A DNA stretch of 64,000 nucleotides. Source: Utricularia gibba. Lineage: Eukaryota > Streptophyta > Magnoliopsida > Lamiales > Lentibulariaceae. The notes beneath the pieces were generated by a model. The model saw nothing but the letters and a program-made list of their open reading frames with translations. It was not told the DNA's origin and searched no databases. This document shows positions 11,097 through 22,425 of this stretch, one piece after another. The stretch is from the NCBI GenBank assembly GCA_002189035.1, contig NEEC01000013.1, forward strand, positions 3,100,001-3,164,000, written 5' to 3'. The position numbers and the translations under genes were made by a program. Position 1 is the first letter of the stretch. Each line of letters begins with the position of its first letter.

Positions 11097-12794
11097 TTAG
11101 TAGAAGAAACCGAACTGGGAGCTGGTTTTATCAGTCATTTCGGGACCATTTTGGTAGAACCCAGGCTGCTCGGGCTTATGTGTTGCCCTCAGCACCTGGC
11201 TGCTGCTTTCCTGATCCTGAGCCTCCTGGGTGGAATGTGCTGATGAGTGATGATGCCCTGAAAGCAAAAAATCCGGCAAAGCTTCTTCGGCTAGTCCCAG
11301 TCCGAGACCATACATGGCGGGCACCCGCGGCTCAGCTGCGGGAGGGAGCATGATTCCTTGGCAGTGAACTGGAGCGGGTAGTCCGCATGAACCCCAAGAA
11401 TTGCTGCTGTTGTTTGTTGACAGAAGAGAGAGAGCACGACCGTACTCTGTAGCTGCTTCCATATGGGGAGGAGGAGGAGAAGCGATGAATGATTCCTTGC
11501 AACCTAATAACCACCAACCCAGTTATGGTACTAGACTTGTAACCACAAACGTTCATCATTTTCTGGAGCATGAGCAAAGGGGTAATACTAAGACTGACCC
11601 GAGTCCAGAAAACCAGGTGTGGATATCTTGGATGAGAAAAGGCCGGCGCTGGTGGGGATATGCATCGCATGGTTGTTGGAGAGCTCGATTACTGGGGCAT
11701 GCATAGGATCAGTGATACCTTCATCTCCTTCACACCTGATAGAATGGTCTCCGCTCAGGGTAAACTTGGTGGTGCTGCAGTGTCTAGTGCTGATGTGTGA
11801 ACCATTGGTCAGGAAAAAACCCAGTTGTTCCCTTCCTCCTGCAATTCCAAAGGGATTAGATAGAATGCACCATTAGCCTTCAGGTCTTCTGTGACAGTGG
11901 ATGACGAAAATGCATTTAGAAGTAGTTTAGTGCCATTCCTGTCCTAGACAAGAATAAAAATTCCCCAACCACACCCAGGTGCAGTAACTCGATTCATAGT
12001 GCTAGACGTACCGTAGAAAGGTGACGAGGGGGCAGCAGAACTGAACAACATGCTTTCTTGCTGCGGCTTCCTACGACGAGCATTGTGATCAAAGAGCCTC
12101 CTCCTACAGCTGCGCTTCTTATCATCGAATTCCGACAGGTTATGGAACCTTCATCATACAGAATGAAGAGTGCTAACATCCATGAAAGAGAGTGACATGT
12201 GCGCGGTATGACATATTCTTACCTGCTGCACTGTTGGCAAAACCGGCGTTCAACACCGCCAACTATGACCTTGGAGCTTTTCGAATGATTGTCGCAAACT
12301 TTATGTTTCCGATGGTATTCCTTAGCAGTGGAGAGGTCGAGAGCACAGCCCTCAACAATGCAACGTGGGATGGGGCTACTCCTGTACGCTGATTTACTTC
12401 TGTTAGACGTACTCAGTTTTCCAGAGGAGGATGACGCCTTGTCATTTCCCACCGGACCGGCATTCTCAAAGTAGGTCCTCTTTCCCAGCTTCAGGCCGAT
12501 CAGGGGCTCCACCTCACCGAGTCCACATACCTCCGCTTCCTTCATCGAGTGTCTTGCAGAGTCTTTCGAAATCATGAGCTTGAAGGTCGGGTTCCGAGTC
12601 TCATCTCTTGTAGAAGATTCAGCAGAGGCATGGTGCCCGTCGGAGACGGACGAGAGATTGAAGGGCGAAGTGGTGTCAATTTCTCCATCCATCAGAAACA
12701 CGTCTCCCAACCCCAGCTTCCTTGGACCATATGTTGCTTTTGAACCAAAGGAAACAAGATTATCCCAATCCCATTTGCCATTCCAGTCCATCAC
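11097..12794 (-). CDS. SQUAMOSA promoter-binding-like (SPL) transcription factor
   Basis: SBP-box DNA-binding regulator of phase change and shoot or flower development. Four exons (12794-12223, 12148-12012, 11838-11599, 11503-11097) total 1,356 nt and encode 451 aa with every junction in frame. The N-terminus is [13 protein letters not shown], as in the SPL13/16 group. The SBP domain begins near [13 protein letters not shown] and has the expected zinc ligands: C, C and H in CIVEGC...[11 protein letters not shown], and CQQC. The split [19 protein letters not shown] crosses the usual SBP-box intron and carries the bipartite nuclear-localisation signal. The last exon holds a miR156 target site. 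The exact SPL number cannot be assigned safely. Confidence 0.95.
11418..11437 (-). promoter_or_regulatory. miR156/157 target site in SPL coding sequence
   Basis: Read on the minus strand this is GTGCTCTCTCTCTTCTGTCA, the canonical miR156-responsive element of plant SPL genes. In frame it encodes the conserved ALSLLS peptide of the last exon. It predicts post-transcriptional repression of this SPL gene by miR156 in juvenile tissue. Confidence 0.95.
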
Positions 12795-15144
12795 AACTCT
12801 GGTTGCTCCTCCTCGGGATCTCAGGGCTTCAGTATCCTGTCAGCAACAAACACCCATCCTGAACAAAGACCTTGTTCTGTTGTTGATCCACAGAATCAGC
12901 GAAAACAAAAAGAAATGACACACATGGCCGAAAGCAAACGCTATGAAACTGCAACCTATATTTCCAATCTGCAAGCGTTCAACCACGCCATCTCGAAGTA
13001 GCATTACCCTGTTTTCAGAAGCTGCATAAAACCAAAAGGCCATGAGAAGAAATCAGCCCCATCTCAAGAAAGCGTCACCAGATCAGGGAAGAGCCGTACT
13101 TGTCGTTTCAGCAAATGAAACTTTCGCTTCCCTACGCACCCCCTCTCATGCGTGGACCAGAGTGAAGAAATCTCCCACAATCTTCACCTATTTAATCACT
13201 TTACAGGGTACGATCAAAACTCTCCTTATCTTCTCTTTTTCCTTTTCTCCCTGTGAAAAAATGGGATTTCAGTACTACCCCACGCCGGAAAAGAGAAGTG
13301 CGGCCAAGCATGATTAGAGGCGCATAGAGACAAGCAAAAGATGTCCTTTATGTTCATGAATAATCTTAAAAGGAACCCGATACAAGATACTCCTCCTGCC
13401 TTCATTACCTTTCCAACATGACTTCACTGGCCCCCAAAAGCCAAAGCCAAAAAGGAAAATTACTACTTGGAAAAAAAAAAGAGAGAAAAGCATGACTTAG
13501 ATTCAGTGTATTGGGACCTGGTCAAAATCAAGGCTGGGTTGGACAGAACTGTGGGTTTAGACACCCTGCACTTCTTACAAGCCATACACAAAATCAACAG
13601 CAGTGTTCTTAAAAGCGGTGGCCATTGGTCGAAACCGCACCCACCGACAGTGTAGCTTGGCCACAGTCAAACCGACTCAACACTTGGTGAAGGCACCCAC
13701 GAATTAAAAAGCCGTTTGGAAGGGCAAAAATTGATCTTGGGTACACACACCTTTATCTCTTAAAGTGAGCAATAATATTTCGTTCGACAACATTTCCCTT
13801 GTTTCAGGCTGCCGGAGAACTTGGAAAAACAAAATGCACGTACTTTGATACAAACATAACATAGCAGTTCATTTATGAGAAGGCAACTGGAAAAAAAAAT
13901 GGTAAGAATCTGATGTACTGTACGGATAAAGGAGAATGAGTTCCCAATTGAATACCCACTGGGAAACAACAAAAAATTTCTCAACGCAACTCCCAAAGCT
14001 TGTTTTGTTTCTGCAAAAATAGAAATTACCACAAGGAAAACCATATGATTTTCACTTTCACCATCGTCATCGTCTTCCCATTTGAAAGCGTGTAATCATT
14101 TGAAGCGAAAGATAAGTTCGTTATCCTCTGAGAATCTATGTTTGGTTAAAGGGCGTAAAAAACCAAGGATGGGTGAAAAAAGAAACAAGTTACCTCGGTG
14201 AGTACAGAAGATAAGAGCAAGAAACGAGCTTGGATAACAGGGAGGGAAAAAAAACGAAAAATAAAAAGAGAAAGAGAAACGGGTAGCTGGGAATTGAAGA
14301 TAATGTCGAGAAAAGGCGAAGAAGGAATTGGAATTGGAGTTGGAGTTCCGATTACTGGACAAGAGAAAAGATGGAGGGAGCTGGCTGCGGAGCAGGCAGG
14401 GTATGGGCCTGCGTTAAGCTTTAATGGCGATTCGAGGTCGGAATAGGGTGCGGCCGAGTCCACAGAGGATCCACTAAACCAACGGCCCCGATTCGGCGAT
14501 GCCGAAAGGCGTGATCTGGTGGCGTCGGATCGGGTAGTCATTACTGATACCAGGATGGGGGTAACGAGACACTGAGGCCCACAACGGCCTCCACTGGCCC
14601 GCTTTATTAAATGATGTCTGGTTTATACAATATTCCACAATGACAAAAATGCACAGTCAATTTTCGTGCTTGAAAATTAATTTTATTGAAGCCAAGAATG
14701 GTGGGCTTGGGCCGCGGGAAGCACGTTACTTCTATTGGGCTTTGGGCCCACTAGGCCCATTCCACGATGATTTTGTCCAGGCAACTGCGCATTGTAATGA
14801 ACCTGGCCTTTGTCTCCTATTACACCAAAACAAAGGAAAAGGAAATAGAAAGACTGCTTTTACAAAATTTCTGGTGTAAAAACGTTTGCAGGTGCGGGGG
14901 AAGGATTTATATTTGCAGTCGGCTCCAGGTGACGTGTACGAATCTGAGTGGTTGAATGCCTCTCGCTCCCCTCCCCTTCCCTCCCCTCGGCTCTTGTTTT
15001 TATTTAACAAAATGCACACGCGCTTTCAATCGCGTGTCTGTGTGTTCATCCTTGTAGCTTAGCAACGACTGGGAAAAGTTTGGGCTGCACCTGGGAATAA
15101 GGGAGCAAGCATTGAGGAGGACTGCCTCGCAAATGGAGTGACTG
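12795..15144. other. Intergenic between divergent SPL and F-box genes
   Basis: No gene I can support. It holds the 5' regions of both divergent genes. An unrecognised low-complexity minus-strand ORF lies at 14146-14541 and a short plus-strand ORF at 14198-14446 overlaps it; neither resembles a family I know. A CT-rich tract near 14960-14998 precedes the F-box gene and looks like a plant leader or promoter Y-patch. Confidence 0.5.
15133..15141 (+). promoter_or_regulatory. Two-codon upstream ORF before the F-box start
   Basis: The sequence ATG GAG TGA ends three bases before the main ATG at 15145. If transcription starts upstream, ribosomes would meet this minimal uORF first. A regulatory effect is inference. 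Confidence 0.5.
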
Positions 15145-17181
15145 ATGGAGGAAGGGTTGCTCTTGAGGCAGCGTATGGGCGGATTGGAAGAGGGTTTGGA
15201 GGTTTATGGTTCTCCGGCTGCGCCATCTTTCGATTCTTTTAATGAGTTTCAAGCTCAAAGGCAGCTCGCATCTGGGAAACGGTCCGCCAGGTTTATACTT
15301 CGTTTCTTTGATTTCGATGCTGTTTTTTATTCCCGCCACGTTTAGTTTGACCTTTCGATGGGGTAAAAAATGCGATTCTTGTTCTTGTTTTGTGCTTTGA
15401 CCAGGACTCAACACAACTTTGCTTGGTTTTTCATTCTAGGGATTTTTTGTTGCTCGTTTCATCGGGTTACTGAGTTATTTGAGACTTGTTAAGATCGACT
15501 GTTTTCCTATTTGCAAAAAGTTCACTATTATGAATCGATTGTCGGAAAGCTGGGTTTTTTTTGCTCTTGTTTAACGACTTAATCGGCAGGGGCATGGTCT
15601 CTGTGAGCTTAATCAGCATGCCATTATTATTTTCTGTTTTCCCACTCCATATGTTTTTCTTGTCTTCTGAAAGTGATAGTTATCTTTGGATCATATTGTT
15701 TCTGTCTGGATTCATTCCACACATCTAGCCGCTTCTTCAGATCATGCATCCCTGGCTTGCAGCATTTGTGCTGGGAACTTTATGGAATCGATTCATCTGG
15801 TTTTGATTATTTCAATGAGCCTCTGTTTTTTTTTTTCCCACGACCCTGATTTTACAATGTGATTCCTCTTATGACATTTAGTTTCATTGTATGGTTTCCT
15901 GTTCATACCCGAACTCTTGGAATGTTAAGATTTTGACTATTTTGCAGGTGGGGAGTCTGCGATTCAGGAGCTAGCTCATTTAAATACGGCTGCCAAAATC
16001 CTTTAATGACAATAGGAAACTCTGAAAATATGAGAATTCTGGAACCCAGAAATCCTCCTAAGAAGGCTCGAAATGAGTGTAGCCCTGAAAACAAAATTGT
16101 GTCTGGAATCTCATCTGAAGTGATGGATGAGAATATCTGGAAGAAGTTTCCTGAAGACCTGTTTGAAGCCGTAATAGCAAGACTTCCTGTAGATGCATTT
16201 TTTCGGTTCCGATTAGTCTGCCGCAAATGGAACATGTTACTGAATTCTCCAAGTTTTTCCCAACAGTGTGCTCAAAAGAAGCAAGCTCAAACTTGGTTCT
16301 ACACTATGAGTCACACAAATAGAAGCATGGGGTCAATTTACGATCCTGCCTCGAAGAGGTGGTTCCATCCAACCCCACGGCTCCTTCCAAAAAAAAGAGT
16401 TCTGCCTGTGGCTTCAGAAGGCGGGCTTATCTGCTTCCTTGAAACCGGGGAGCGAAATCTCTACATTTGCAACCCTCTAACTCGGTCGTGCAAGCAGCTG
16501 TCTCCTATGTCTATTGGAGTCATGTCACGAGTGTCTGTTGGGATGACTCTTAACGGGCTCTCTACTCAGTCAGGTTACAAGATTGTACTGGTTTTTCATG
16601 GTGGGGAATATGGGATTTATGACTCCATCAGCAACTCTTGGATTCGCCCTGGAAACTTACCATCTGCTTGTCTTCCACTCACGCTCAACCGCAGGTCCCA
16701 TGCGGTTTGTATTGACAAAACTCTTTATTTTATGCGTCATAATCCTGATGGAATTTTGTCCTATGATGTGGAAAATGGGGTTTGGGAACAGCTTGCCATT
16801 CCTGCACCTCAACGTCTAAGTGATCAGATCCTTGCCGTGTGGGGCAGCAGGATCATGCTCGTAGGGTTGCTGACAAAAAATGCGGCTACCTGCATCTGCA
16901 TATGGGAGCTGCAGAAGATGACTTTGCTGTGGAAGGAGGTTGACAGAATGCCAAACTTATGGTGCTTGGATATTTACGGAAAGCACGTTAGAATGACTTG
17001 CCTTGGAAACAAAAGCTTGCTCTTGCTTTCCCTGCGATCACGGCAGATGAACTGGCTCATCATTTACGATGCAAGGACTCGTGAATGGGTCAAGGTCCCT
17101 AGCTTCGTCCGGCCGGAGGCTAAGAGGAGGCAACTCCTTTATGCCACTGGGTTTGAGCCTTGCTTGACTGCACTGCCTTGA
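15145..17181 (+). CDS. F-box protein (At5g15710/HWS-like), 2 exons
   Basis: Substrate-recognition subunit of an SCF ubiquitin ligase. Exon 1 (15145-15290) begins MEEGLLLRQRMGGLEE and splices in frame through a 657-base intron to exon 2 (15948-17181), giving 459 aa. The F-box spans about residues 105-150 (WKKFPEDLFEAVIARLPVDAFFRFRLVCRKWNMLL is the visible core, here split across the description). The remainder has kelch/beta-propeller-like repeats with motifs such as SEGGLICFLE, NRRSHAVCIDKTLYF and a terminal ATGFEPCLTALP, resembling the At5g15710 and HAWAIIAN SKIRT groups. An ATG at 16006 would give a shorter protein, but the upstream exon keeps an open frame with consensus splice sites and fits the family length. 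The target is unknown. Confidence 0.9.
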
Positions 17182-17615
17182 CTGTCTGCTTTTGCTGTGT
17201 TTTTTCATTTTTTTTTCTTTTTGATCTGAATATCTCTTCTTCTGTATACTAAGTTTTTCTTTCAAGTACTGGGCCTTTTATGTTTTGGTTATGTTTTCGC
17301 TAACCCATGCCAAGCTTTCCAAGGATTACTTGGCTTATAAAGTTTTCCCTTTTATTTCATGACAGTGCACATTGCATTTGAAAAAACAGAATGAGAATCA
17401 GAATCTGGATTAGAAACAAGAAACTTAGTAATACAAAGTAGCTGACGCAACGTGTTCCAACATAGAGTGGGAGGGGGGCACAGAAGTCTCACAGAAGTTC
17501 GGGATAGCATGAAAAAACAAAGACCATCTTTATGAATATAATTGCACACAGAAGTTGGAGATGATTCAACTGGGAATCAAGAGATGAACTGGTCTGGTTC
17601 CATCCGGAGGAGAAA
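17182..17615. other. Convergent 3' region of F-box and SEP genes
   Basis: No gene recognised. The interval is expected to contain the 3' untranslated regions of both neighbours. Confidence 0.5.
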
Positions 17616-20600
17616 TCACAGCATCCAGCTTGCCATGTAGTTTGCGTTAACACTTGGACCGGCTCCTCCGGCAGCTGCAGCTGATAGGTGATCTGGCTGG
17701 TAGCTGAGCACGAGAAGAGTGAAACATCAGACAGAATAGGCTGAAGTCTGTGGAAGAACAAGGGAGATTGCATGTTGTGTTACCCGATTTGCAGTGTTGG
17801 CTCACAGTCGAGAGGATGAAAGAAAACATCTGGCTGGGTCTGGTGATGAGGTTGCCTTCCATAAGCAGCATCGGAAGCACTTGCATTCCACTGCAGGCTT
17901 ATCTGGCTTCCTTCCATCAACTGTAACAACACGGACAAACCTTCTTTCAAGCAATGATAGGAAAGTGTGGAGGATTCAAACAAACACCAAAGACAAATAT
18001 GATTACCCTCTGCTTCAAGTTCTTGTTAGCTTCATTGAGAGCGTGCTCCTGACCATGAAAACAACATAAAAGACCAGTGATACTTGGATTAAAGCAACTT
18101 ATTGATGTATTTTGAGAGCGCCAACATGAAACCATGGCGGATTTGGATACCTTTCTCTGAAGGTCTGTGAGCGTGTCTAGCATTGCTTGAGTCTGAATAA
18201 AAAAGTGTTGTCATGAAAAAGTTGAAGCATTGGAGTAACTCCGACCCATAACCACAGCAAAAATTCACATTCTCAGGAATGAAACAGGATACTAAGCTAC
18301 AAACCCGAGTTGATCGGATCAGCTTGAGTGACGAATCAAGTTGCCTCTCCAGCGATTCAAGTTCTTTGCTGTTCAAGGGGCCAAGATCCTCACCAAGAAG
18401 ATTCCTGGGCATAGAGTAAAAACACCAGCAGTAATCACTAGCGAATGCTTCCTGGTTACTTTAACAAGATGGCCCTCTGATCTATAAGTTCATGCTCTAA
18501 GTCGTGTAAAATATGCTACTTAACAACTGAACGCAGAAATTCTGCAGTGGAGAATTGCAACACTCAATGAAGCTCCAAACCTTTGGGTTCGCTGCAGAGC
18601 TTCATATCGTGCTTTAAGCTTCAAATACTCCTGCTGGCTACTCAGTTCCTGAATCAATATTTTCCGTTGAGAATTTGGTAGTCATGAAATCCACATAGAA
18701 TAAATCCGCATGTAATAATAAAACGAAGAGGAACAGAAGAAATCTCCTCCCAAAAATCCAGGAATTCTGCTACATAACAAGTAGGAAAGGTCTTATCTTT
18801 TGGAGGTTGACGAAATTTATTTGCAAAAGTTGCAACGACATTGCATTTCAGAAATATTCCCAAAATTCGGCGTAAAAGCAAATGGAAACAGCTGATAACA
18901 AAAAAAATGCAGCAAATTCTACTATCACAAGTTTCAATTCTAGACAACTAAAAATCATGAGTGTTAAATCTTGTACGACTCGGAGAATTTGGGCAGAAAA
19001 TTAAGCCCCAGAAAGAAAAAAGTGCTAAAATCTATAGTGAATAAGACAAGAACAGATTTAGGACAAAAGGTGAGATTTGAGAGAATCTTGTAAGAAAACG
19101 GCTGTAATATTGTTACCTTGTTTACATCTCTATACATATTCTATTTGTTCTTATTTAAGGCAAACTCAAGGTCTACGGTCTGAAGAATTACTGTCACCAC
19201 GAGTTTTTCTAACTAATTTTCCCTTCAAAGGAAGGATACCCCTTACACATGCAAGACCAATATCGCTGATTGACGTATTTGTCTCCAATAATCTCTCCTG
19301 ATTCATGAAAAATGTTCTATTTAGTACAACTGCAATTTTCTAACTTCACCTTTTAAGCAACGGCAAGTTATTTACCAGAGGTTTCTGATTTACCACTGTG
19401 TGACATTTGATGAAAACCCCACTCTACTAGTCTTTCCAGTCTTCATTACCCGGTAAGGCTCTTCTTCACATCTTTTTTTTTTTTATCACATAGTAGCTTG
19501 CAAGATCTGTAAGACTAGCCTTTCCAAAGGGTCTACCTTTCGTTTCTATTCAACACAAAAAATAAGTCTGACCATAAAAAATGCCAACTTTTCTAACAAA
19601 TGAACTGCGTGCTTCATTTTTCAGATTGCACTATTGGTAAAGGACGTCAAGCATGACTACCACAAAGAGCTCGAGGGTTGAAAGGTTTAAGGGAGTTGTC
19701 CCACAACAAAATGGACACTGGGGAGCGCAGATATACACGAACCATCAAAGAATATGGCTTGGTACATTTAAATCAGAGGTTGATGCAGCCATGGCTTATG
19801 ATAGTGCGGCCATCAAGCTAAGAAGTGAAGATTCGCAAAGGAACTTCCCTTGGACGAGTATAACTGCCCAAGAACCTAGTTTTCAGAGTCTTTTAACCAA
19901 AGATGCAGTTCTGAACATGATCAAAGATGGTTCATTCTCGTCCAGGTTCGCTGATTTCCTGAGGAGTCGACAAGGTGGAGCAATTGATGAAGGCTCGAAA
20001 GGCTTATCCCTCCATAGAAATGATGATTTCTTGTGCACTTTGCTCTTCCAGAAGGAGTTAACACCAAGTGACGTTGGGAAGCTTAATAGACTAGTGATCC
20101 CTAAGAGATATGCTATCAAACATTTCCCGAATGTTCCCGAATCTAGTGAAGCTATCAATACAGACTCGGAAGTAGGCAATGGAGTACAGCTTGAGTTTTT
20201 TGATAGCCAGATGAATTTATGGAAATTCCGGTATTCATACTGGAAGAGCAGTCAAAGTTTCGTCTTCACAAGAGGCTGGAGCCAGTTTGTGAAGGAGAAG
20301 AGATTGCGACAACAAGACATCATTGCTTTCTACTTGTATGAAAGCAGAAATGGAGGTTGTTGGAGACAGCCATTTTTTATGATTGATGTTGCCAGGAAAA
20401 ATGATTCAGAAAACAACGAAACAAAGAGGGAAAAGGACGTTTCACTGGAGCATCCAAGTACCGGTGAGGAGGAGAAAGGTTTCCGGCTTTTTGGTGTTCA
20501 GATTAACTGACCTGAGCTTGCTCCAGCTTCACTGTGAATCCTACTTTCTATTGCCTTCATCCATAATTTGGTAATTCTTAATTTATTATCTCAAAGTTGA

Positions 20601-22425
20601 TCATTGTAAGTATTCCTTTTGCATTTCCAATGCAAGAGGTAGGAAACTACTTGACTTCCCTTTCGTTCCTTTTAAGTGATAAGCAAGTGTTTTGATAATT
20701 TGACTAAACCCAAATTTCACACCTTGCACTTAGTAAATTTTAAGCATGAACCACATAAAGACACTTCATCAGGACCTTATGGTTATTCACTTATTGTTAG
20801 ACAATAAAACATCAACAACCTGAAACAAAATATAGCAATAACAGGATACGTAGTAGTTACCAGTGCCTCCCGGGTAGAAACATTTGTCTCTGGTGCTCCA
20901 TAGTTGGATTTCTGGTATCTCTCCAGTGTCTTGAGCATGCTGCTAAATACCCAGGAAAAAGCAATAAAACAAAAGTTATATTTCAAAAACATTCATTAGG
21001 ATCTTTTCTGAAGCAGAAAGCAACTGTCCAATCACCCGTTTGGACAGAAAAAAAAAACTGCCTGAACAGATAACATGTGTGTAAAGGAGAGAACTTTCTC
21101 AATTTCCGTGAGATAAATCGAGGAATCTTCTTACAGTTCATGCATTCGCACATGAAATCAAGTTCCTGAACGTAGCCCAACGGTAAGTTGCAGATTGTCA
21201 GGATTACATAAATAATTGTTTGCAGCTTTTAAAGATCTTTGAGATGAGGCTAATCTGAAGACCCCGTGATTAAAAAAATATTTTTTAAAACAAGGAATCG
21301 CACAGTTCACGGGATTCTATTGAGAAGAGAAGTAAATTTCCCAAACCAAACCCTAGGGCAAAATTCCCAAATCCGGCTTCCTCCTCACAAAGTTTTAGTT
21401 AGGAGTATCCCAGGAACCCATGAAAAAAAGTTTTAATAAGTGAAACTTTGTGCAGTAATTAAAGACATGCGAGAGTGCGGGACAGATTCATATCTTTGAA
21501 CTTTCAACACCAAGCCCTAATTGCAAAGGCAAAATTCCCAAATCCAATGCAATACAACAAAATGAAAGGAAGAAAAGCTCAGAGAGAGGGGACCGGCGGG
21601 ATAAGCTAAAACTGAGGGTTTGAAGAAAAATTCTCGGGAAAAGAAAAGCTTTAAAGAAGGGGCATCTCCATTGACCCTGGGGGTTCTGCCATGAAGGGAA
21701 GATCATGGGAAAAACCCTAGTAACCGCGTTTTGTCCAAAGAAAAAAAAAAAAAACCATGTATATGTATACGTATCTATCGCACTGTGAGATCTTTCTGGA
21801 GCCTAAGAAAAGGTTGAATGAAGCTTTCTGGGCTTGTGCTCTCTCTCCACTGAACCAGAGACAAGCAAAGGATCAACGGAGAAGAGTTAGGTATTTGCTC
21901 GGAAGACATGGATCTTGTATCTTCAAAAACATAGATCACCATTGAAGAGACAAAGGAAAGAAAAAAGAGAGGTAACGTTGAAGGTAGAAGAAGTAAGTGA
22001 TGGTTTTTGGAGTTGCAGATCTAGGCAAACCCACAAGCGCAGAGCCCCATAACAATCACAGAAACGGCAAAAAGAGAGAAAAATGCTTTTCTCTTTTTCC
22101 ATCAAGATTGAATTTTGGGACCAAACAAAGCCACAAATCTATGAAAACCAGAATCTTTCGGACTAAAAATTGGAGAGTAGAGAAAGAAAAGGAAAAGAGC
22201 CGTGGTTGCGGCTGGTTGATGTCTGGGGTGGTTTTGATACCTAGAGCTACTGCAGAACTCGTACAGCTTTCCCCTATTGGAGAAGATAATGAGTGCAACC
22301 TCGGCGTCGCAAAGAACGGAAAGCTCGTAAGCTTTCTTCAAAAGCCCATTCCTCCGTTTGGCAAAAGTCACCTGCCTGTTGATCTTGTTCTCTATTCTCT
22401 TGAGCTCAACCCTCCCTCTCCCCAT
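17616..22425 (-). CDS. SEPALLATA-like MIKC MADS-box transcription factor, 8 exons
   Basis: Floral E-class homeotic regulator that forms tetramers with other MADS proteins to specify floral organs. Exons 22425-22241, 20939-20861, 18648-18581, 18404-18305, 18192-18151, 18048-18007, 17920-17784 and 17703-17616 total 741 nt and encode 246 aa, all in frame. Exon sizes (185, 79, 68, 100, 42, 42) are the classic MIKC pattern. The MADS domain (1-60) starts [18 protein letters not shown] and ends near [12 protein letters not shown]. The K domain holds [20 protein letters not shown]. The C-terminus has the SEP motifs, [13 protein letters not shown] and a final [10 protein letters not shown]. An in-frame open stretch continues upstream of the ATG but is probably untranslated leader. 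Intron 2 (20860-18649) contains a separate gene on the other strand. Whether it belongs to the AGL2 (SEP1/2/4) or SEP3 clade is unresolved; the tail favours AGL2. Confidence 0.97.
19653..20510 (+). CDS. AP2/B3 (RAV-like) repressor nested in SEP intron 2
   Basis: Transcription factor with two DNA-binding domains, encoded by one intronless frame of 285 aa. The AP2 domain spans about residues 10-65 ([18 protein letters not shown], then [18 protein letters not shown]). The B3 domain starts near residue 128 ([20 protein letters not shown]) and runs through [20 protein letters not shown] to about residue 245. The C-terminus carries RLFGV, the RAV-type repression motif. The sequence resembles At1g51120/At1g50680 more than RAV1 or TEM1, and has only about nine residues before AP2. 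It lies wholly inside the 2.2-kb second intron of the SEPALLATA-like gene, on the opposite strand. The reading frame is undamaged, so it is probably functional. Confidence 0.95.
   Translation: MTTTKSSRVERFKGVVPQQNGHWGAQIYTNHQRIWLGTFKSEVDAAMAYDSAAIKLRSEDSQRNFPWTSITAQEPSFQSLLTKDAVLNMIKDGSFSSRFADFLRSRQGGAIDEGSKGLSLHRNDDFLCTLLFQKELTPSDVGKLNRLVIPKRYAIKHFPNVPESSEAINTDSEVGNGVQLEFFDSQMNLWKFRYSYWKSSQSFVFTRGWSQFVKEKRLRQQDIIAFYLYESRNGGCWRQPFFMIDVARKNDSENNETKREKDVSLEHPSTGEEEKGFRLFGVQIN

Noticed and set aside
14146-14541. 131-aa minus-strand ORF upstream of the F-box gene
   Set aside because: Serine/phenylalanine-rich low-complexity translation, overlapped by another ORF on the plus strand, with no family resemblance.
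16006-16008. ATG at 16006 as the F-box start
   Set aside because: An upstream exon with consensus splice sites stays in frame and gives the expected family length of 459 aa.
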